Of a DNA stretch of 64,000 nt, positions 56,917-64,000 are shown piece after piece; the first letter of the stretch is position 1; every line of letters begins with the position of its first letter. This DNA comes from Botryosphaeria dothidea. Lineage: Eukaryota > Ascomycota > Dothideomycetes > Botryosphaeriales > Botryosphaeriaceae. A program made the translations under genes and the position numbers. Below the pieces are notes generated by a model. It was not told where the DNA came from. It made no database searches and saw only the letters and a list, made by a program, of their open reading frames with translations. The stretch lies in NCBI GenBank assembly GCA_011503125.2, contig WWBZ02000007.1, positions 1,178,001-1,242,000 on the forward strand, read 5' to 3'.

Positions 56917-59888
56917 GGCGAGTGATTGGTTGTGCGGCGCGAAGTAAGTGTTGTTGTCTTGGTATCCTTCCCGGCCAAGGTGTGGTGTGGACCAAAAGTT
57001 GTCGAGAGAAACGCGGCTGGAGAAGAAAGAACAACACAAGGAGGCCCGGCAGTTAATATACGCGGGGCACAGGCGTCTGACAAAAAGAAGACGCGTCTGG
57101 GTGATGAGAGGCAGGTGGTAGGTGCGTGGGAGGCGGTGGCTCCTTTGAGCCCGAAAGTGCTTAGTTCACCACGAGCAGCGGGCGTCCGCGCGGCAATATG
57201 CGGCGCCCTGGCTCCGGAATCAGCCTCTCGTGCCGCATCACGCAGTGGCCGGGCTGCCGGGGCCCCAGGTGCGCGCGTGTGGAGATGCAAGGTGGTTCGG
57301 GGGACGCTGTTCCAGCTCGTCTAGAACGCGGAGAGAGCCAATGGCAAGCGCGGCTCTTCTGCAACGGGCCGGTCTGGGGCGACCGTTCGGGTAAGCAGCG
57401 AGAGTGAGGCCGGTGCTGATTTCCTCTTTCTGCCGCAGCCGTGGAGCGCCACGATTCCAGCCAGAAGCCAGCAGTCGGGTAAGCCGAATTCAAGCTGCCC
57501 AGCCGCTGCTTGGCCCAGGAAGGAGCCGTGCAACCTTCCGCGTCAGGCCATGCGCAGGCGATGAAGAAGCACGCCAGCTGTGCAGCATTGCGGAATCCTT
57601 CAGTGTTGTGTGCGCGCCCAATGGCTGTGCTGCCAGACATGGTCCTCGAGTCCCTGCGCCGATCGGGTAACGCTCCACGCGCACCTCACCCTCGCACGCG
57701 GGTCGAGTCGAGTTGACCTGCAGTAACGGTACCATGAGACGGCGCACGTTTGGCCGCAAAAACGAGCAATAGCAGCACGGCTTCTTCCTTGGTTTCAAGG
57801 TCGTGGCGTTCACGGGGGACACCAACTTTTTCTGCGCTTTCCCCGCAAACCCCAGCCAAACACGCCGGTAGGGCCGAAAAGAGTGGGCTCGGCCCAGAAG
57901 CGAGAGCGAGCCAGATTCGCTCCTGCCTGCCTGCCAGATCACATCTCCTGACAGTGGAGACGTCTGCTCGCGTCCGCCAACCTCACCTCTCGCGCTCTCT
58001 CTGTCTGCAAACAGCGTCGTCGGCATTCCAACCACTCTCTGCGCCACAACAACGGCCTGAACCGCGCCAAGAGTGCTCAAGCTCTCCACGGCCGCACGTT
58101 CCCTCGGCGCTGGTGCGATGCCGAGGTTGCACCGCTAACCTGGCCATTCACCGCGCGCCACAGCCTGGTCACGATGCGCTCCCATGGTGTTTTGAAGCGC
58201 CACACAAAGCGGCATTCGTGTCGCGCCTTGGCATCTCCGACGCCCCAATGCCTTTCCTGCCGTGATGCACGCCGGGATAGTCGCCAATCCGTCACCATTC
58301 CCGCCGTGTCATTCGTCTGTAGTCGGTTCCTTCGGACCTCGCTGTTCGGCTGCTACCGACCATGCGGATTTATCGACTCGCCATGTCGGAGCCGGTGTCG
58401 GTCTTACGGTCGTAGCCGCCTGTGAAGCTGTTGCTCTTTGTGCCGCTCAGCTCGTGGCAACCATAACAACAAGGCCGACGGACTGACGCCCGAAGCAGAA
58501 GAATGCGCCAACTATCTGCGTGTGATGTCGAGAGCAGCTGACCATCTCCGGAAACGGGCAGCTTCCTCTGGCTGCACGTACACGTTACAGCAACGTGACG
58601 GCCAGACGGCCAAGCTGATGAGACGGCGTCCACGAGGAACGGCGTCTCGAACCGTCTCTGTTCCACTCCCCCCAGATCTTTCCCCATCTCCGGCCCCCAT
58701 TCTCTCTCCCCGGTTTTCGGACCCCAAGGTCTACCTGGAGAGGTGGGCCCACTCTCCATTTCCCGTTTTCTCTCCCCCCATTTTGCTCCTTTCTCCACAT
58801 GAGAAAAGCGAAAATAGTCGGATGCCTAGACCCCAGCTCCACTCTTCCCACAGCTCATCACGCTCCTCTCCGTGCATATCGGCAATTGTGATACTTGCAA
58901 ACGGCACTTCCCACCACGTCGCACCATATTGATCATTCAGCTCGACTAGGAAGGGCCGAGGCGAAGAAATGAAAACTTACGAATACTAACCATTTTCCCC
59001 TTCTACCACACCGTACCCGTACCTATCTCACCACCCAAGACCTCCGTCGCACCCTCTAAAAATACAAGAAGCAAAAAAATTCTTCTAGTGCCGCCCGGCC
59101 TCGTCTCGACTCACCACAATTTACCTAATTGGCATCTGTTAGTCAGGAACGCGAAGTAGTAGCGCGTGCGTTACGCGCTTTCGGCCGACCGCTTGCGTCC
59201 AGACTTCCCGTCGCGAACTACCGACCACCCGTGCCACACAGACCACCACCACCACCCATCGTCTGTCAGCAAAGAAGAAAAAAAGATGCGGCTCTTCCCA
59301 TGTTCCTCACCGCCGAGCGTCCGTGTGTTGGGTTGTGGCTGACGGAAACACAAAAAGAGCCGCATGACATGCAGGGACTTTTTCTCATCGCCAAACGCCT
59401 CACTACTATCTCACGCATGATGCTATTAGTTCGTCGGCCGCCTCCGCCCTTTCCCATCTTCTGCCAAGCCACGGCGGCAACTCGTCACTATTCAGGCCCG
59501 CTGACGCTTTTAGTGGTCAATGAATGTGTGCGAGTTTTTGTCATCACTCGCGCCAAGAGGCGGTCAGCTGGTATCGTCGTTGCCCCTGGCGTGGAGTGAG
59601 ACAAAAAGGCGGGTGGAAGGTCACGCGTGCGCTGCTGTTTGCGGGGGAGGGGCCTTCTCCTTTGTTTACGGTGTGCGTGTGCCTGGGCGCGTAGTGGAAG
59701 GGTGGGCTCAGCTGGCTGCTGAGGATATCGTTTGTTTGGTGGGTTTGCATCTCACGAGTCCGCGCGGAGATGAACGAGGCTGTTTGACTTGGAATGAATG
59801 AGTGGAGAAGGGCAGCGGCGAGGCAGAAATCTGCTCGCACTCTGTAGCAACATCTGCTCCAACATCTGCTCATGTGCCCATTATCACT

Positions 59889-59976
59889 CGTGGGGAGTGG
59901 AAGCATTCGTCCGGACGTGAGTGTTCAAGGGAATTCAAAAACACTCACGTCCGGACGAATGCTTCCACTCCCCATG
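59889..59976. repeat. Fold-back element, copy B (perfect 35-bp arms)
   Basis: Left arm 59891-59925 and right arm 59940-59974 are perfect reverse complements; loop of 14 nt (59926-59939). The outer 27 nt of each arm are identical to copy A. ATTAT occurs close outside both ends (near 59880 and 59979) and might be a target duplication. Confidence 0.9.
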
Positions 59977-60753
59977 CGTATTATTTGCAACAAATCAAAG
60001 CTCGGGATCTCGTTTCGCGTTATGAAGATGCTTGGCGGCTTTCATATAACTCATTGATTGTTGCATCTTGTTTCCATTCTGATGTATTTGATCTATGTCT
60101 GAAGAGATTCTGGTGCGAAACAGACTCTGTATGAAAAGAACAAGTAACAGCGAAAACATTTCGCTTGAACTACAGTAAGAATATACAAGAAAAAATTGAA
60201 TTCCAGATCCATGTAGCAGTAATAAGGTTTGCGGCTCTTATACGGCGGTTTTCCCTCTCGTCAGCAAAAGTTGAAGAATCCATCCTACACTTCTGCACTG
60301 GTGTAACCGCACCCCGCCCGTTCTATACCATGCCCCGGCCCTTACAGCATCTCGAACGTCGAACGTAGGACAAACATCTGGACCCTTCTCTCCCCCCTCG
60401 ACCGCGCATGGAGAACACGCCTCTAAAAATATCTCTCCATATCCCCAACGTCGATCATATTCGGCTATAGGAACCTTAAACGCATGTCTATAGGCAAGCA
60501 TCGGATCTCGCAAATCTATAAGCACCTCGTATCTGTCAACAGCGGCATGTTCCTTTTGTTTCCCCCTTGTTTCTCGAAACGTCATCGGCCCTTTAGCTGA
60601 GGAAATATAACATGGGACGGACGGGCAGAGGTCCGAATTTCTTTCGGTGCCCTTCGGCGGTCCGTTTGTACGTACCGGGGTGCTGATCACGCAACTTTTT
60701 GAGATATACGAGGTCGGGCAAGGAGCTGTTGCAACAGGAAGCGAAGTCACACA

Positions 60754-60781
60754 TGTGTGTGTGTGTGGTGGGGGGGGGGGG
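60754..60781 (+). repeat. TG microsatellite plus G12 run
   Basis: (TG)7 at 60754-60767 followed by GTG and twelve G (60770-60781). Confidence 0.9.
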
Positions 60782-60830
60782 TGGAGGGTCCGTCCCGAGT
60801 GTTAAAATGTTCGGAGAGGTTGATGGCGTT

Positions 60831-60844
60831 ACGTCCGGACGAAT
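60831..60844 (-). repeat. Fragment of fold-back arm
   Basis: ACGTCCGGACGAAT, identical to the inner right arm of copy B; flanks do not match. Confidence 0.35.
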
Positions 60845-61236
60845 TGGTTGAAAATGGCCCCGCTGTTGCAATGTATGCCCATCTCATGCGACTAGGACTC
60901 GCTCAATCACCAGCCGATTCTGTCATATATATGGTGTCGTATTTGTTCAAAGGCATTCTCCGTTCGTATGTACATACATCATCCAGCTCAAGACATGAGC
61001 AAAATGATTGGTTGGTAGAAGGCGGGAACTATCCCTTGTAGAACATTTATTCGGCCAAAGAAGCTACATCAGGAAGCTCGTCAGATGTATGCATTGACTC
61101 GATCACGGCGCATGTGAAGCAACAATTTGGAGAGTGTGCATGATATGTCATTCATAGCCCATCCATCAGGAGCGTCCCAAGCACCTTTCCCCTCAATAGT
61201 ACATAATGATACAGTAGAGCTTTACAGCCGCCCCTT

Positions 61237-62575
61237 TCAAGCATCCACTCTCTTGGGTATCTTAACCTGTCCCCTCTTCCTGTCCTCATGCGGCGCGCCA
61301 TACCTCCAGCCGACGCCAGCAGGACTCTTACCGTCCCTACCGACCTGGTCGACGCTAAAGTCCTGGAACTGGAAGTCCCACCGCCTCCCCTGCACCGTCC
61401 GCGTGGCAGCCGCCTTCTCCGCGGCCTTCTTCTCCCGGCGTAGGCGCTCCTGTGCGTGCTTCTCGTTGCGTTCCTGCTGCCTGCGCACACGCGTATCAAA
61501 ATCCAGGCCCATGAACTCGTCGCGCTCGGCCTCGACGAGATCCGGGTGTGGGATGCGCTTGTCGGCCGGCAGGAGGTCATTGGCGAAGGCCTTGGCCGCG
61601 TCCTCGCGCGTGAAGTGCCGCGACTCCGACGTCGGGTAGAAGATCTGCTGGCGAGTGGCCGGGTGCACGCGGATGTCGGCGATCGACTCGTGAGCCGGCT
61701 GCCACTTTAGATCGGTGGCGAGCCCCGTCGTGGGGAGCATCGACAGGACCGCTCTCGAGTAGGGCTTTGCCATGGGTTTCTCCTTTGTACTGTCAGCACC
61801 AAATATATAACGTTGTATGCAGTGCAAAGTAGGGTAGAAGTTGCGTGTAATCAGAGAGGCTCGCAAGCTGTTTTGTAACCATGTTTTTATGGGTGTCTTC
61901 AAGACTAATCGATTTTTGTGTTGACTCATCATTCGAACGACGGTGGTGGTGTTGTAGGAAGTAGAAAGGAATGATGCTTACCTGTGCCTCCCATTGCTTC
62001 TCGACCGTCTTTAACCGCACGACCGCCGCCACCCTCTCCATCGTGATTTTGTAACTCGAGCTGACCACCGATATGGGTGTGTTCCGCACAACAACTTCAT
62101 CGTAGATCTTCTCACGCAGTTCCTCGCTCAGGACCGGCTGGCTGTAGAAGTGCCTGTTGAGCGGGAAGGGCTGCAAGTCTTCTCTTGACTCTGGCGGCAG
62201 CGCATCTTCGTCTTGTGCCTCGACTCCCGGCTCGATGCGCGCCTCCAGGCCGCCATCTTCCGATGAGTTAGCCTCCTCGCCGTCTCTCCTCCTCTTGCTT
62301 TGGGCTTGATCGCTCGCGCGGATGAGGTTGCCATACTTATCGTAGGCACCGAGGTAGTTTGTCGAGCCGGGTAACGGGTTTCTGAGCTTGGCGCCCGGTC
62401 CGTTCAACCAGTCGTACATCTGCCGCCGCAAGGCAGTCTGCTCACGATGACATGACTGAGAGAAGTTGCGAGCGTGCCATCGGCGCGATGCTTGTGATGC
62501 GCATTGAGACCGGGTGGTCGGAATGCAGTGGGAAAGCGAGGAAGGGAAGGCGGACGAGGGGAGCCGCGAAGGCAT
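61237..62575 (-). CDS. Mitochondrial small ribosomal subunit protein mS45 (Bot1p/Mrps35 family)
   Basis: Exons 62575-61982 and 61782-61237 give 379 aa. A structural protein of the mitochondrial ribosome small subunit, needed for organelle translation in yeasts. N-terminal presequence (MPSRLPSSAFPSSLSHC), then the family blocks RRQMYDWLNGPGAKLRNPLP, GSTNYLGAYDKYGNLIRA, REKIYDEVVVRNTPISVVS, AKPYSRAVLSMLPTTG and the C-terminal RRWDFQFQDFSVDQVGRDG followed by YGAPHEDRKRGQVKIPKRV. The 199-nt intron is read with the acceptor just before GAG AAA CCC; a nearer CAG 8 nt earlier would break the frame. Identification rests on recalled family sequence. Confidence 0.85.
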
Positions 62576-63838
62576 TGTGAGCTGCAACAAGATTTACAAT
62601 GTATAGAGCAGGGAATATTAGATATAGAAGAAGAGAATTGGCGATAGGGAAAGGTGGCAGGGTTGTGCGGTGTGGGCAGGTTGATGATGGAGATGTGCTG
62701 TTGCAGCAGGTCGCGAAGTTTTCTTGAGGCGCGAGCTGCCGACAAGCGAGCGAGGCAGCCGACACGTGACCGGATTTATGACCATGGATCTTGATCGTGG
62801 GTTACTCCACCTCCGACAGGGCCTGAGCCCCGAGGTTGACGATCGTCATGCCGAGAGCGAGAAGGCATAGATCGTCAGGGCCTCAGTACCAATAGCATGT
62901 TAACTTTCGAGACTATGCAGGTCAGCCTGGCGATCCTGCACGACAATCCACTCAGTCTGAGACGTCTGGCTGCATTCCATTCTGCGAGGAGTAAAGACTG
63001 TTTGATTCCAGATGCAAAAAAACAAATTTCTGATGGGATCTAGCTAGTGTGCAAAAAAAGGACGAGAAAATATGGCAAACACAGGAGAGCGAAAGACCAT
63101 GATGCAATGACGTCGTAAGAAACTCGTCCTGCCAGCCGTGAGGGAACACCATCCTAGCATGCACCTCCTTACAAAGCACCCTACAAATGTGCGATCCAGC
63201 GCCCGATACGCTTCCGCCTCGAAAAGCTGATCGCCTCGAAGCCGTATGCTTCGCGACCCAAAAGGCTGGAAACTGTCTCGAAGAGAATCGAATTGCAATA
63301 AAGAGACCCAAAAACACCCATCCCAGAATATGCCCTGAGCTCCAGCGACCGTGCTTTTCCTGCCCAGCAGACCAGGCCGATGAAGACCGTCTTGCCTCGA
63401 TCAGTAGAGATCTAAGCGTGTGAACCAAAAGAAAATGGGAGTCCCAATGAACAGAACACCCGCAATAATGCAACAACGCTACCAACAACAGGCCATGACA
63501 AAAATGCAGAAAAACGCGCGTGAGGGGGAATCATTGCTGTATGCTGTAAATGAAACCACCTCCAAAGTGACCTGCAGGCCTAGGTGGCCATTGTGGAGTA
63601 CGTCGCGCCGTAACCATGAAACCCATTTCCCGTGTGGGATAGAAACAAAAAAGAATACAGATGATCAAACACCATGCGAAATGACTCGGGAATGACAGGA
63701 AATGGTGGGAAAAGGGGAGGAAAAAAGAGACCAGGGAAAAACAGCGCGCCCATACTCCGATCCACCCAGTCGCTAAAACTCCTCCGGGATCATGCATGAT
63801 AGCATGTAGCAAATGAGAAACGCAGTCCATCTATGCAA
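62576..63838. other. Intergenic / 3' UTR region
   Basis: 1.26 kb between the mS45 start and the stop of the last gene (same strand). No coding feature supported; part is probably the long 3' UTR of the right-edge gene. Confidence 0.45.
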
Positions 63839-64000
63839 TCAACGGCCCATCATGTAATCGGAATAGCCACCAGCCATACCGCTGAATCCGCTGTTGGCCG
63901 CGGCGGGTGCCATGCCTCCAGTGAGGGGTTGAGCTCTGATGGCGTTAGGCGGTACCCCGAATCCTCCATTGGAAAACATGCCGAAATTAGAAGACGCATT
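63839..64000 (-). CDS. C-terminal end of an unidentified gene (cut by window edge)
   Basis: 54 codons open to the window edge, ending at TGA 63841-63839. The peptide is Gly/Met/Asn/Ala-rich (MFSNGGFGVPPNAI; GMAGGYSDYMMGR at the end). Low-complexity tails like this occur on RNA-binding or transcription proteins; I cannot name it. Confidence 0.6.
   Translation of the reverse strand, partial: NASSNFGMFSNGGFGVPPNAIRAQPLTGGMAPAAANSGFSGMAGGYSDYMMGR

Larger units (their letters stand above)
56917..61236. other. Gene-poor 4.3 kb stretch
   Basis: No convincing protein gene on either strand. 57-58.5 kb is GC-rich with many overlapping open frames and no motifs; 58640-58800 is a strong CT-rich tract. 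59.9 kb carries fold-back copy B, 60.75 kb a TG/G tract and 60.83 kb an arm fragment. It could host a long UTR, a non-coding RNA or a small intron-rich gene I could not assemble. Confidence 0.4.

Noticed and set aside
60238..60750. 170-aa minus-strand open frame
   Set aside because: No domain, low-complexity flanks; chance frame in a gene-poor stretch is as likely.

Overview
The window looks like nuclear DNA of a filamentous ascomycete (Pezizomycotina; Dothideomycetes is my guess, unproven). Reasons: most multi-exon genes carry 1-4 GT-AG introns of about 46-70 nt with CTAAC/CTGAT-like branch sites, both strands are used, and the gene content is typical (Zn2Cys6 regulator, HET-domain genes, reductive iron uptake, P450, Cdc37, Bot1p/mS45). 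All functions below are read from translated motifs by eye; no database search was possible. Exon borders given were checked only for frame closure.

Left part (0-26 kb) is accessory. Six paralogous BTB/POZ genes with a C-terminal zinc ribbon (BTB-1 to BTB-6) lie at 0.2-3.9, 8.4-10.9 and 25.5-26.4 kb. They share one exon plan; four are intact and two (BTB-1, BTB-4) carry nonsense codons of the C-to-T type. Between them sit a divergent Ehrlich-type pair, a thiamine-diphosphate 2-oxo-acid decarboxylase and an aromatic-type aminotransferase, whose shared promoter holds four CCG triplets at exact 9-nt spacing; a Zn2Cys6 transcription factor; a PAP2 lipid phosphatase; and an iron block: FTR1 permease and FET3 multicopper ferroxidase transcribed divergently, then a ferric reductase that appears disrupted. 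GATA-type sites matching the fungal siderophore-regulator consensus lie in the FTR1-FET3 promoter and upstream of the reductase.

26-33 kb holds a P450, an FAD monooxygenase and an MFS transporter side by side, possibly a small catabolic or secondary-metabolite unit. 34-38 kb has a small mitochondrial protein gene, a truncated HET-like gene and a decayed HET gene. From 38.5 kb on the content is mostly conserved housekeeping: a GRAM/TBC/EF-hand Rab GAP, CDC37, a mitochondrial ABC transporter (MDL1-like), a cupin protein, a mitochondrial-type short-chain dehydrogenase, an inositol-phosphate 5-phosphatase-like enzyme, a hexose transporter, a gene-poor 4.3 kb stretch, mitoribosomal mS45/Bot1p and the 3' end of one further gene at the right edge.

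The most interesting unexplained structure is a family of 84-88 bp fold-back (inverted-repeat) elements between genes: two near-perfect copies (54.7 and 59.9 kb), two decayed full copies (47.1 and 53.9 kb), a half copy (4.15 kb) and a 14-nt fragment (60.8 kb).
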